Numbered from the stretch's first letter, positions 1 through 5,512 are shown. The stretch is DNA of 8,756 nucleotides from an uncultured Paracoccaceae bacterium (GCA_937900975.1 CALCPC010000527.1:1-8756); one strand, 5' to 3'. Notes: a model not told the origin generated them from the sequence alone. A program made the numbers and translations.

Positions 1-94
1 CCAACTGATCGGGCACGGTGACCCGGGGGCCGAGGCTGTCGCGCGGCTCTTTGAGCATCTTGCGGCAGAGGCGCTTGCCCCCGGCACCCAATGA
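1..94 (+). CDS. 3' end of an unidentified CDS (partial)
   Basis: From base 2, one plus frame stays open for 30 codons and ends with TGA at 92-94; the other two plus frames meet stops almost at once. The visible C-terminus reads roughly as an amphipathic helix (AVARLFEHLAAEALA) with a short polar tail. That is too little to name a family; a C-terminal helix of a transcriptional regulator is one possibility but is not supported by any motif. The gene converges on the minus-strand gene ending at 259, and the hairpin at 189-224 lies between them, which fits a real gene end here. Confidence 0.55.
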   Translation, partial: QLIGHGDPGAEAVARLFEHLAAEALAPGTQ

Positions 95-188
95 TCCCGC
101 GGTCGCTTGGTTTGGCCCTGCGCACGCGCGCCGCTTGGGCCGCGCGATGTCAGCCCCCCACCTCCCCGCCGGCGCAAGGCATTGAACA

Positions 189-224
189 TGCGCTCAAGAC
201 CGGCGACTGCCGATTTTGAGCGCA
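189..224. terminator. Strong hairpin between convergent genes
   Basis: An 11-bp stem (189-199 with 214-224, core TGCGCTCAA/TTGAGCGCA plus one G-T wobble) is followed, after a single mismatch, by a 4-bp CGGC/GCCG stem (201-204 with 209-212) closed by a GACT tetraloop. No U-tract follows on either strand, so it is not a textbook intrinsic terminator. Its place between a plus gene ending at 94 and a minus gene ending at 259 suggests a shared 3'-end hairpin that stops transcription or protects transcripts. The rest of the 164-nt gap (95-258) shows nothing else recognisable. Confidence 0.5.
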
Positions 225-258
225 AGGTCTGGGGCGGCAGATCGGCAAGGGAAAGGCC

Positions 259-825
259 CTAAAAATCGACGGTCAGCGACCCGCCGTTTTCTGTGACCTT
301 GGCAAGGTCCGTGCCGGCGCCGATTGTGACCAGGATACCGCCATTCTCGAAGGTAAAATCGGTCGCAAGGCCGTCGACGAAGGCGCCGGCGGATGTGACC
401 GTGGTGCCGGGCGCCAAAACCTCGACCGTTGCGCTAAAGTTCTCATCGGTCGCGTCCGACAGCGTGGCCGCGGATACGGCGTGGTCGAACGCGAAATAGT
501 AGCGGTCGAAGGTCGTGTCGTCATACAACGTGATCTGCAGCTTCTCCAACTCTGCCACCAGCGTCATGGTCACACTGCTGTCGGTGAAGTCGACGTCGTA
601 GACCGCGAAGGCGAAATTCGGCAACTCGACATCGTCGCCGATCGTGACCGGGCCTTTGGCATCGACGGTCATCGGATTGCCGCCGGTGGCCTGGCTGTTT
701 TCAAAGAAGTTGACGGCTTGGCTGACGGTCGTGGCCGTGTCGGCGGTTGCGGAAACGGCAGAGAGTGCCGCGAAAGCCAGGCCGGACAGCAGCGCGGCGG
801 GCAAGGCTTTTTGACGTGTGAACAT
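259..825 (-). CDS. Secreted cysteine-free protein of unknown function
   Basis: The gene encodes 188 aa. Residues 1-28 form a clear Sec signal peptide: MFTRQK, a hydrophobic Ala/Leu stretch, then a cleavage site near SATA|DT. The mature part has no cysteine, is rich in Thr, Asp, Ala and Val, and is strongly acidic. Its alternating hydrophobic/polar pattern (for example SVTMTLVAELEKLQITLYDD) suggests a beta-rich periplasmic or extracellular protein. I do not recognise a family. The ATG at 825-823 has an AAAGGG-type ribosome site about 8 nt upstream. It is the last gene of the minus-strand set, 98 nt after the SnoaL-like gene ending at 924, so it may be co-transcribed or have its own promoter. 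Confidence is high that it is a real secreted protein; the function is unknown. Confidence 0.8.
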   Translation of the reverse strand: MFTRQKALPAALLSGLAFAALSAVSATADTATTVSQAVNFFENSQATGGNPMTVDAKGPVTIGDDVELPNFAFAVYDVDFTDSSVTMTLVAELEKLQITLYDDTTFDRYYFAFDHAVSAATLSDATDENFSATVEVLAPGTTVTSAGAFVDGLATDFTFENGGILVTIGAGTDLAKVTENGGSLTVDF

Positions 826-923
826 AGGTTCACCCTTTCATGTGGGTTCGAAAAAACGGGGGATGGGGCGATTTGGCGGGCCGCAACCGGGGTGGCGGCG
901 CGCCATGGCTTTAAGCGCCGGGT
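826..923. other. Gap between the SnoaL-like gene and the secreted-protein gene
   Basis: This 98-nt gap, read on the minus strand, holds a weak hairpin (TGGCG/CGCCA, loop of 3, near 892-904) and, about 35-40 nt further on, a run of six T (854-859 region). They are too far apart for a standard intrinsic terminator. The six-T run sits about 30 nt before the start codon of the downstream gene. No good -35/-10 pair was found, so whether the last gene shares the upstream transcript is open. Confidence 0.3.
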
Positions 924-1418
924 CTAGCTGCGGCCGTGATAGGCCTGGCTGACCGCAAAGCTGTCCTCGAACCAGTGCCACAGCACAACCTGTCCGTCGC
1001 GCACCTTTGCCCGCAGCGCGAAGGAGAAATCGCCGATTTCCTTGCCAGAGTGCGGCGTGACGCCGTTCATGACACCAAAGACCGCAACCGTGTCGCCAGA
1101 GGCAAAGGCATCGGCCGTTTCCCATTTGGTGGTTTGCAGGTTGGCGCCGAAGACGCCCAGAAACTCAAAGATCGCGTCCTTGCCCTTGGTCTCACCGATC
1201 CAGGGCAGCGTTGTGTCGCCTTCGTTGTGCCAAACCATATCGTCGGCCATCAAGGGCGACATCGCGTCGGGGCCTTCGTTCATGGCGGCCATAAAGGCCA
1301 TAACGGTGTCAAAAGAGGCTTGGGAAGTCGCGTCCATGGTCTGTGCTCCTGCGTGTTGGCCAAGAATTGCGGCAAGCGTGCCGGCAAGGGTGGTTGTCAA
1401 AACTGTTCTGCGGTGCAT
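924..1418 (-). CDS. Exported SnoaL-like (NTF2 fold) protein
   Basis: The gene encodes 164 aa. The ATG at 1418-1416 is chosen because AAGGAGG (1424-1430) sits 5 nt upstream and the protein then starts with an export signal; the frame stays open further upstream, but that extension is not signal-like. Residues 1-25 (MHRRTVLTTTLAG...HAGA|QT) contain a twin-arginine followed by a hydrophobic stretch, so Tat export is possible; Sec is the alternative. Residues 33-155 look like a single SnoaL/NTF2-like domain: a helical start, WHNEGD near 63-68, PWIGETKGKDAIFEFL at 72-87, and a C-terminal strand with VLWHWFEDSF at 145-154. Such domains include polyketide cyclases, ketosteroid isomerase-like enzymes and pure ligand binders, so the substrate cannot be called. 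It lies 49 nt after the two-domain SnoaL gene and is probably in the same operon. Confidence 0.85.
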   Translation of the reverse strand: MHRRTVLTTTLAGTLAAILGQHAGAQTMDATSQASFDTVMAFMAAMNEGPDAMSPLMADDMVWHNEGDTTLPWIGETKGKDAIFEFLGVFGANLQTTKWETADAFASGDTVAVFGVMNGVTPHSGKEIGDFSFALRAKVRDGQVVLWHWFEDSFAVSQAYHGRS

Positions 1419-1423
1419 GGGCC

Positions 1424-1430
1424 CCTCCTT
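1424..1430 (-). promoter_or_regulatory. Ribosome binding site deciding the SnoaL-like start
   Basis: AAGGAGG on the minus strand is a near-perfect Shine-Dalgarno sequence, 5 nt before the ATG at 1418. It fixes the start of the downstream gene against the longer open frame reaching to 1520. Confidence 0.8.
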
Positions 1431-1467
1431 GGGCTGGCCTGGCGGAATGCCGCGGCCGTTTTGGTGA

Positions 1468-2310
1468 TCAGAATTTTCCCGAACCGTTGTGGGGGGCGTC
1501 AGGGCCCGGCATCGGCGCAATGACGTCCCAATGCTCGACGATCAGACCGTCATCGAGCCGGAAGAGGTCGTAGAAAGCCTGCGGCTGCCCGCCGAGCGTC
1601 CCCTCCGACATCGTCAACACGAAGTTGCCCTCGCCGATGACCCGGTGCAAAACCGAGTACTCCATGGTCATGCCCTGAGCGGCCATCTCGGCCATGAAGG
1701 CGCCGAACCCTTCCAGCCCGTCCGCCACCATGGGGTTGTGCTGGATGTAGGTGACGGGGCTGATGTATTGGGTGATGTCGATGTCTTCTTGATTGATCAA
1801 AGACCGGGTGATGAAGTCCGTGACCGTCGCCTTGTTGGCCTCGGTCTTGTCGAGATCGGTGATCTCGGTCGCGCCGTCGATCTGTGTATGGCCCGATGGG
1901 TTTGGCGGCGTTTCCGCGATCAGGTTGTCCCAATGCTCGGCGATCTTACCGTCCTCGACGCGGAAGACGTCGAACCCGATGGTGGCCGTCGGTCCGAACC
2001 CCTCATAGCGCGCGTGGATCGCAACGATGTCGTCATCGGCGATCACGCGCACATACTCGGCCTTAAACCCTTCGGTCGCTGACAGAAAACCAACCACGGC
2101 TTTCTGGCCTTCGACACCATCGGCGAACATCGGATTGTGTTGGATGTAGTCCTCGGCAAAGTAGCGATCGACGGCATCGACATCGCCGGCCAAAAGCGTG
2201 TTTTGAAGCGCTTCCAGAACGAAGGCCTTTGTCTCGGCGCTGTCGGCCATGCCCAAAGCGGGGACGAGGGTTGCAACACATCCTGCAAGGATCGCGGCGC
2301 GAAAGTGCAT
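1468..2310 (-). CDS. Secreted protein with two tandem SnoaL-like domains
   Basis: The gene encodes 280 aa. The ATG at 2310-2308 is preferred over the in-frame upstream start because AGGAGA lies 5 nt before it and the protein then opens with a signal peptide (MHFRAAILAGC... cleavage near GMA|DS, residue 22). The mature protein is an internal duplication of an NTF2/SnoaL-like domain. Domain 1 spans about 28-133 and domain 2 about 159-266. Both carry YIQHNPM.ADG.EG (55-68 and 188-201) and F.VFR/YDLFR..DG.I.EHWD (113-128 and 247-262). These signatures fit the COG4922 type (predicted SnoaL-like aldol-condensation enzymes). His and Asp/Glu in each motif are plausible active-site or ligand residues. 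The start is 1 nt after the DUF2218 stop codon, so translation is probably coupled. The reaction and substrate are unknown; domain assignment is confident. Confidence 0.88.
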   Translation of the reverse strand: MHFRAAILAGCVATLVPALGMADSAETKAFVLEALQNTLLAGDVDAVDRYFAEDYIQHNPMFADGVEGQKAVVGFLSATEGFKAEYVRVIADDDIVAIHARYEGFGPTATIGFDVFRVEDGKIAEHWDNLIAETPPNPSGHTQIDGATEITDLDKTEANKATVTDFITRSLINQEDIDITQYISPVTYIQHNPMVADGLEGFGAFMAEMAAQGMTMEYSVLHRVIGEGNFVLTMSEGTLGGQPQAFYDLFRLDDGLIVEHWDVIAPMPGPDAPHNGSGKF

Positions 2311-2311
2311 T

Positions 2312-2623
2312 TCAGTCTCCTGTTTCTGTGGCTTGGGGGGCGGCAACGCTTTGCCAGTTCAGCCGCGGGTTTTCGCGGAAGGCGTAGCGCTCAAGATGGC
2401 TGGTCACGATCTGCTCGATTTGGTCGAGCGCGTCGGCGTTTTCGGCCGAGGCCACCATCTCTAGCCGGTCGGACCGCGCGCGCATGTCGCAGCGGCCGAA
2501 GGGAAACCGGACCCACCCTTTGCTGGCGCTGCAGCGCGCCTCGACTTTTTCCCCGAAATGCATGCAGAGCGCCTCCAAAAAGCGGCGCGCCTGTGTGGTT
2601 TCGAACTGGGCCGAGCTTTGCAT
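2312..2623 (-). CDS. DUF2218 family protein
   Basis: The gene encodes 103 aa, the usual size of the family. The recognised pattern is a short N-terminal strand followed by ARRFLEALCMHFGEKVE (12-28), a central FPFGRCDMRA strand (40-49), a strand LEMVASAENADALDQIEQIV (54-73) and the closing HLERYAFRE helix (76-84). It has no signal peptide, so it is cytoplasmic, unlike the two SnoaL proteins that follow. The function of DUF2218 is not established; small alpha/beta ligand- or metal-binding proteins are a guess, and C20, H22 and C45 are candidate ligands. An AAGGGAGA-type ribosome site lies upstream of the ATG. It is the first gene of the minus-strand operon and faces the LysR regulator. Confidence 0.85.
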   Translation of the reverse strand: MQSSAQFETTQARRFLEALCMHFGEKVEARCSASKGWVRFPFGRCDMRARSDRLEMVASAENADALDQIEQIVTSHLERYAFRENPRLNWQSVAAPQATETGD

Positions 2624-2693
2624 CCAGGGCGGTCTCCCTTATCTTCGGCGACCGTATCGGCGGATGGTTTGGCTGCCTATTCGGCGATTTCCG

Positions 2694-2721
2694 ACCATAT
2701 AATTCCGCAAAGTCGAACAAT
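2694..2721 (-). promoter_or_regulatory. Candidate promoter and LysR-type operator for the DUF2218-SnoaL operon
   Basis: This is the only AT-rich patch in the 247-nt divergent gap. On the minus strand, ATTGTT (2721-2716) and TATGGT (2699-2694) are 16 nt apart and make a weak -35/-10 pair, about 70 nt before the DUF2218 start. Between them lies TTC-N9-GAA (2703-2717), which contains the T-N11-A core typical of LysR-type binding sites. On the plus strand the same patch contains TATAAT (2698-2703), but without a well-placed -35. All of this is motif matching by eye in a short region, so confidence is low. Confidence 0.3.
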
Positions 2722-2870
2722 GGCGTTCCGCCCCCACGCGGCGGTCCAGCCTTCGGATCCGCCGGCGCTTTTGCCCCTGGTGCCCGGACTTGCGGCGCCC
2801 GGGGCTGTACGGGCAGTTGGTGTTCGGGTTAGGGTGACAGCCAACCGAAATTCATCTCCTTGTCCGAACA

Positions 2871-3797
2871 ATGATCGACCACCTTCGGCATATGGCCATC
2901 TTCGCGCGGGTTGTGGACGAAGGCTCTTTTCGCGCCGCGGCGCGGGTGATCGGCCTTGCGCCGTCGCGGAGCAGCGAGACGGTGTCCGATTTGGAGACAT
3001 ATCTTGGCACCACGCTCCTTTACCGGACGACCCGCCGCGTGGCGCTGACCAATGAGGGGCGCATTTTCTATGCCCGCGTGGTTGAGATGCTGCGCAGCGC
3101 CGAGGCTGGCCTGAACGACCTGAACGCGCTGTCGGTCGACCCGGTTGGCGCCCTGCGAATCTCTCTGCCGTCTTTTTTGGCCGCCGGGCCGCTGTCGACC
3201 GCAGTGGCCGAGTTCGTGCGCCGTCACCCCAATGTGGCGTTTTCAATTGCCTACAGCGATCATCCGTTGGGTCTGGTCGAGGATGGTTTTGACCTGAACG
3301 TGCGCGTCGGTTGGCTGGACGCCAGCGCCATGATGTCGCGGAAACTGGCCGAGGGCCGGCGCGTTTTGGTCGCCGGCACGGCCTATGCCGAGCAGCGGCG
3401 GACGCCCGCCCGGCCCTCGGATCTCGAAACCTGGGATTGGATCCGGTACCAGCAGCGGTCGGACACGACCGAGATGACCTCCGCATCGGGGGAGGTCGAG
3501 AGGGTCATCGGCAATGCGCAGATCGAGGTCGACAGCATCGACGCCGTTTATCATTTCGCCGTGCAAAACATGGGCGTGACCATCCTGCCCTCCTTCCTTG
3601 CGGATCGCGGCATCGGCGCGGGCGCTTTGGTTGAGCTTTTGCCGGATTGGACGTTGCGCGGGCTTGGGATCTATATCGTTTGGCCGGACAAATCGCGGCG
3701 CGAAAGCCTGACCCTGCTGTTTGTGCGGTTTCTGGCGGAAAAGGGTCTTTGCCAACCGGTGGACGGCAAAGCGCCCGGCGAACGTCCCCTGATCTAG
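2871..3797 (+). CDS. LysR-type transcriptional regulator
   Basis: The gene encodes 308 aa, a normal LysR length. Residues 1-60 form the winged HTH: MAIFARVVDEGSFRAAAR at 8-25, then SETVSDLETYLGTTLLYRTTRRVALTNEG, the standard LysR signature. Residues from about 90 are the periplasmic-binding-like effector domain (GALRISLPSFLAAGPLS..., later VQNMGVTILPSFLADR). The layout resembles the CrgA/AaeR-like group that starts MDRLxxMxxF; the ATG at 2871 gives exactly that N-terminus, although no clear Shine-Dalgarno is visible before it. It is divergent from the DUF2218-SnoaL operon, so it most likely controls that operon and itself; the effector is unknown. A terminator follows at 3870-3896. Confidence 0.93.
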   Translation: MIDHLRHMAIFARVVDEGSFRAAARVIGLAPSRSSETVSDLETYLGTTLLYRTTRRVALTNEGRIFYARVVEMLRSAEAGLNDLNALSVDPVGALRISLPSFLAAGPLSTAVAEFVRRHPNVAFSIAYSDHPLGLVEDGFDLNVRVGWLDASAMMSRKLAEGRRVLVAGTAYAEQRRTPARPSDLETWDWIRYQQRSDTTEMTSASGEVERVIGNAQIEVDSIDAVYHFAVQNMGVTILPSFLADRGIGAGALVELLPDWTLRGLGIYIVWPDKSRRESLTLLFVRFLAEKGLCQPVDGKAPGERPLI

Positions 3798-3869
3798 CCC
3801 CGAACACGGGTTCGCGCCCAAGTGCAGCGCGCGGGGCACCAGGGGCGCGCCCATCGGGCCCGGGCTTGC

Positions 3870-3896
3870 AGCGCGCGTTTATTACCGCGCGCTTTT
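3870..3896 (+). terminator. Intrinsic terminator of the LysR gene
   Basis: A perfect 8-bp stem (AGCGCGCG at 3870-3877 with CGCGCGCT at 3886-3893) encloses an 8-nt loop TTTATTAC and runs directly into TTTT (3893-3896). This is a good intrinsic terminator for plus-strand transcription from the LysR gene. The loop contains the TAA stop of the opposing DedA gene (3884-3882), so the structure lies partly inside its coding end. No U-tract follows on the minus strand. The rest of the 84-nt gap before it has only a small CGAAC/GTTCG hairpin (3801-3814). Confidence 0.7.
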
Positions 3897-4502
3897 CGGC
3901 GCAAGGCTAAGGCCGCGCGCCCGCCATTGCCGCGTCAGCCAAACGATGCTGCCAAGGGCGACGAGCGCGGCAAGCACGAGACCTGAGAAGCTGCTAACCA
4001 TCTCAGACACCTGGGCAAGCTGCCCGGCGAAGATATAGCCAAGACCGCAATAGACCGCTGTCCAGGCAAGCGCGCCCGGGATGGCGGCCATCGTATACGC
4101 CCGATGCGTCATGCCCCCGGCGCCGCAGAGGAACGTGACATAGGCACAGGTCGGGCTGACGACCGTGTGGCTAAGCAAAACGGCCAACGGCCCCCGCCGC
4201 GCCAAAAGATCCGCGCTGCGGGCCAGCATTGCCTCGACTTGCCCGATCTGGGACAGGTTCCGAAACAGGACACGTCCCCCGAACCGGGCCAGGAAATACG
4301 CCACCTGGTCGCCAAGCCCGTAGGCAAGGCTGGCGACCACAAAGACCTGCCACAAAACCAGATCGCCCGCTGCAGCGAAGCTTCCCGATGCCAGAACGAC
4401 CATGGACGCGGGCAGGGGCACGGCAAGGCAGGCGAGCGCGACAACCGCAAAAAGGACGTAAAGACCGTAGTCAGGAACCAGTCCGAGCACGAAATCGGTC
4501 AC
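3882..4502 (-). CDS. DedA/VTT-family inner membrane protein
   Basis: The gene encodes 206 aa, the usual DedA size. Visible parts are hydrophobic segments near 13-31, 33-60, 104-130, 136-158 and 170-190; a P-x-P turn at 29-31; GLGDQVAYFLARFGGR (62-77) with conserved D65; and the amphipathic RRGPLAVLLSHTVVSP stretch (102-117). DedA proteins are undecaprenyl-phosphate or phospholipid translocases, or linked to proton-motive-force maintenance. The family's conserved arginine pair in the F-x-R-x-x-P-x-x-R region is absent here: H112 stands at the first position and T118/C119 near the second. The start is GTG at 4502, overlapping the upstream stop in GTGA, which indicates translational coupling with the small membrane protein. 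Family membership is confident; activity is less certain because of the missing arginines. Confidence 0.87.
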   Translation of the reverse strand: MTDFVLGLVPDYGLYVLFAVVALACLAVPLPASMVVLASGSFAAAGDLVLWQVFVVASLAYGLGDQVAYFLARFGGRVLFRNLSQIGQVEAMLARSADLLARRGPLAVLLSHTVVSPTCAYVTFLCGAGGMTHRAYTMAAIPGALAWTAVYCGLGYIFAGQLAQVSEMVSSFSGLVLAALVALGSIVWLTRQWRARGLSLAPKSAR

Positions 4503-4954
4503 AGATCGCCCCCCCGATGCTCTGCCGCCGCCTGGCGCACACGCGCAGTCAACTCATCCAGCGTCAGGCCCAGCGTGTCGGCCACAGCCCCCATACGCGG
4601 CCGCTCTCGGGTGTCGTCGGGCAGGTCGAAAAGCTCCAGGATCACGGGGCGCGGCAGATCATAGGACATGCCGACGTAGCGGGGCGTCATCCAGGGCTTT
4701 AGCGCCACGTCTTTGTTCTGCGGGTCGTTGAAATAGAGGACGTCCAGGACGAACGTCCCGGCAAACCACAGCGCGGTAAGCGTGGAGCCAAGGAGGATCA
4801 GCACAACCGGCCAATGGGTTTTGGCAAAAGGTATGAGGGAGGTTTTTTTGATCTTGGCGCCAAGGTTTGCGGGTGGATCGGGGGTGGCGACGCGGTGTCG
4901 CGCCGGCCGCACCCGGTTTCCGCAAACCTGGCGCAGGTCGGGCCCATGGCTCAA
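4499..4954 (-). CDS. Small single-helix membrane protein upstream of DedA
   Basis: Up to 151 aa. The clear part has one transmembrane helix (about 48-70, HWPVVLILLGSTLTALWFAG), a short linker, and a C-terminal domain with KPWMTPRYVGMSYDLPRP (86-103), ELFDLPDD and a predicted helix TLDELTARVRQAA (131-143). The C-terminal part resembles a helix-turn-helix-like small domain seen next to DedA-type genes in Rhodobacteraceae as I recall it; I know no family name. The start is unsure: TTG at 4954 (the given start) has no proper ribosome site, GTG at 4912 is the only other in-frame choice before the helix, and the first 40 residues do not look conserved. The stop overlaps the DedA start by GTGA, so the two proteins are probably made together and may work as a pair. 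Confidence 0.65.
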   Translation of the reverse strand: MSHGPDLRQVCGNRVRPARHRVATPDPPANLGAKIKKTSLIPFAKTHWPVVLILLGSTLTALWFAGTFVLDVLYFNDPQNKDVALKPWMTPRYVGMSYDLPRPVILELFDLPDDTRERPRMGAVADTLGLTLDELTARVRQAAAEHRGGDL

Positions 4955-4997
4955 CCCCTAATGCGGTTTCGGCCATCCGGCACCCGGCTTTCGCCGA

Positions 4998-5046
4998 GCA
5001 AGCGCGCAGTTTTCCAGCAAGGAGTTTTCAGGCAAGCACTTTTCCG
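4998..5046. repeat. Three-copy short tandem repeat
   Basis: Three consecutive units begin GCAAG and end in a TTTTC core: 4998-5016 (19 nt, with 4 extra bases), 5017-5031 (15 nt) and 5032-5046 (15 nt). On the minus strand they read as GAAAA-N-T-N-CTTGC. They lie upstream of the minus-strand small membrane protein gene and about 120 nt left of the iron-box candidate. They could be operator iterons or a relic of slippage. No protein in this stretch is convincing. Confidence 0.5.
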
Positions 5047-5169
5047 GCCACGCGGTGGGGTTTGGCGCAGGGGCCGACGGCACTGTCGGGCGGCTTTCCG
5101 CGATCCGCGCGGCCCATGGCCGCCCCGGTCGGGCGGGGCGGATGCGCATATCCGATGAAAATTGTTGGA

Positions 5170-5175
5170 TTGACA
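5170..5175 (+). promoter_or_regulatory. Candidate -35 box (TTGACA) of the iron operon
   Basis: A perfect TTGACA lies in an AT-rich island of otherwise GC-rich DNA. A consensus -10 hexamer at the proper distance (about 5193-5199) is not obvious, as is common in alphaproteobacteria. The palindrome at 5180-5194 would fill the spacer, a good place for a repressor. If used, the transcript has a leader of about 310 nt before the ATG at 5509. Confidence 0.5.
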
Positions 5176-5179
5176 AAAT

Positions 5180-5194
5180 TGAGTAATTCACTCA
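5180..5194. promoter_or_regulatory. Candidate iron box (TGA-N9-TCA, RirA-type operator)
   Basis: TGAGTAATTCACTCA is a near-perfect palindrome (TGAGT/ACTCA arms) and fits exactly the TGA-N9-TCA form of the IRO/Iron-Rhodo box bound by the iron-sulfur regulator RirA in alphaproteobacteria. It lies just downstream of TTGACA and ahead of an imelysin/DHOR operon, a gene type known to be iron-regulated. Seen: the palindrome and its place. Known: the box form. Inferred: that RirA or a relative represses this operon when iron is plentiful. Confidence 0.55.
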
Positions 5195-5263
5195 GCTTTG
5201 CTCGCGAGAGCCAGTCACCGTTGCGTGGCAAGCCGGACGTCTTGACCCGAAAGGAATGGGCCA

Positions 5264-5512
5264 GTGACCAGTGTCGCAGCAGGTGTCTCGGCGCCAGAGA
5301 ACCCTGACCTCGCCGCGGACCCCCGATGTGCTGCGCCGTTTGGCCAGCCACGGGGCAAGGGGTGGCTTTGCCGCCGCATGGGGCAGGCGCCGGACGCGCG
5401 CCGTCGGTGCCAAGCGGCGCGGCGGCCTGTGCCAGCGCGGGCCTATCGCGCGCGTCGGGGCCGAAGCGGTGTCCCGGCCCTGGCGCGGGCAACGCCCCGC
5501 TTTGCGCGATGA
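5264..5512 (+). CDS. Possible small leader ORF (doubtful)
   Basis: An 82-codon frame opens with GTG at 5264, has AAAGGA 8 nt upstream (5250-5255), and ends in TGA at 5510-5512, overlapping the ATG of the next gene as ATGA. Good ribosome site and coupling geometry argue for it. Against it, about a fifth of the residues are arginine, there is no recognisable domain, and the pattern is that of an off-frame in GC-rich DNA. If real, it could couple translation to the cysteine-rich gene, whose own ATG lacks a good ribosome site. Confidence 0.22.
   Translation: MTSVAAGVSAPENPDLAADPRCAAPFGQPRGKGWLCRRMGQAPDARRRCQAARRPVPARAYRARRGRSGVPALARATPRFAR

Larger units (their letters stand above)
4955..5508. 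other. Region without a convincing gene between divergent units
   Basis: About 550 nt separate the minus-strand membrane gene from the plus-strand iron operon. From left to right they hold the tandem repeat (4998-5046), a GC-rich hairpin (8-bp stem, 5120-5127 with 5134-5141), an AT-rich promoter island with the iron-box candidate (5158-5195), and about 310 nt of GC-rich DNA up to the ATG at 5509. Open frames here are arginine-rich and look like GC-driven shadows; only the small frame from 5264 is listed as a possible gene. Confidence 0.6.

Noticed and set aside
1419..1520. N-terminal extension of the SnoaL-like gene up to 1520
   Set aside because: It would overlap the upstream gene's end, hides the signal peptide inside, and the strong ribosome site at 1424-1430 supports the start at 1418.
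2677..3486. 269-codon minus-strand frame across the LysR start
   Set aside because: Very rich in Arg, Pro and Ser, no domain, and opposite a well-supported LysR gene.
4998..5046. Tandem repeats considered as a CRISPR array
   Set aside because: Units of 15-19 nt are directly adjacent with no spacers and no cas genes are present.
5120..5141. 8-bp GC hairpin left of the iron-box promoter, considered as a terminator
   Set aside because: No T-run on either strand and no gene ends nearby; likely chance in GC-rich DNA.
5028..5492. 154-codon minus-strand frame over the iron-operon promoter
   Set aside because: Low-complexity Pro/Ala/Arg composition, no ribosome site or domain, and it would cover the promoter island.
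5250..5508. Search for a HemP-like small iron-uptake gene in the leader
   Set aside because: No frame on either strand shows the HemP pattern ending in KLILTK-like residues.
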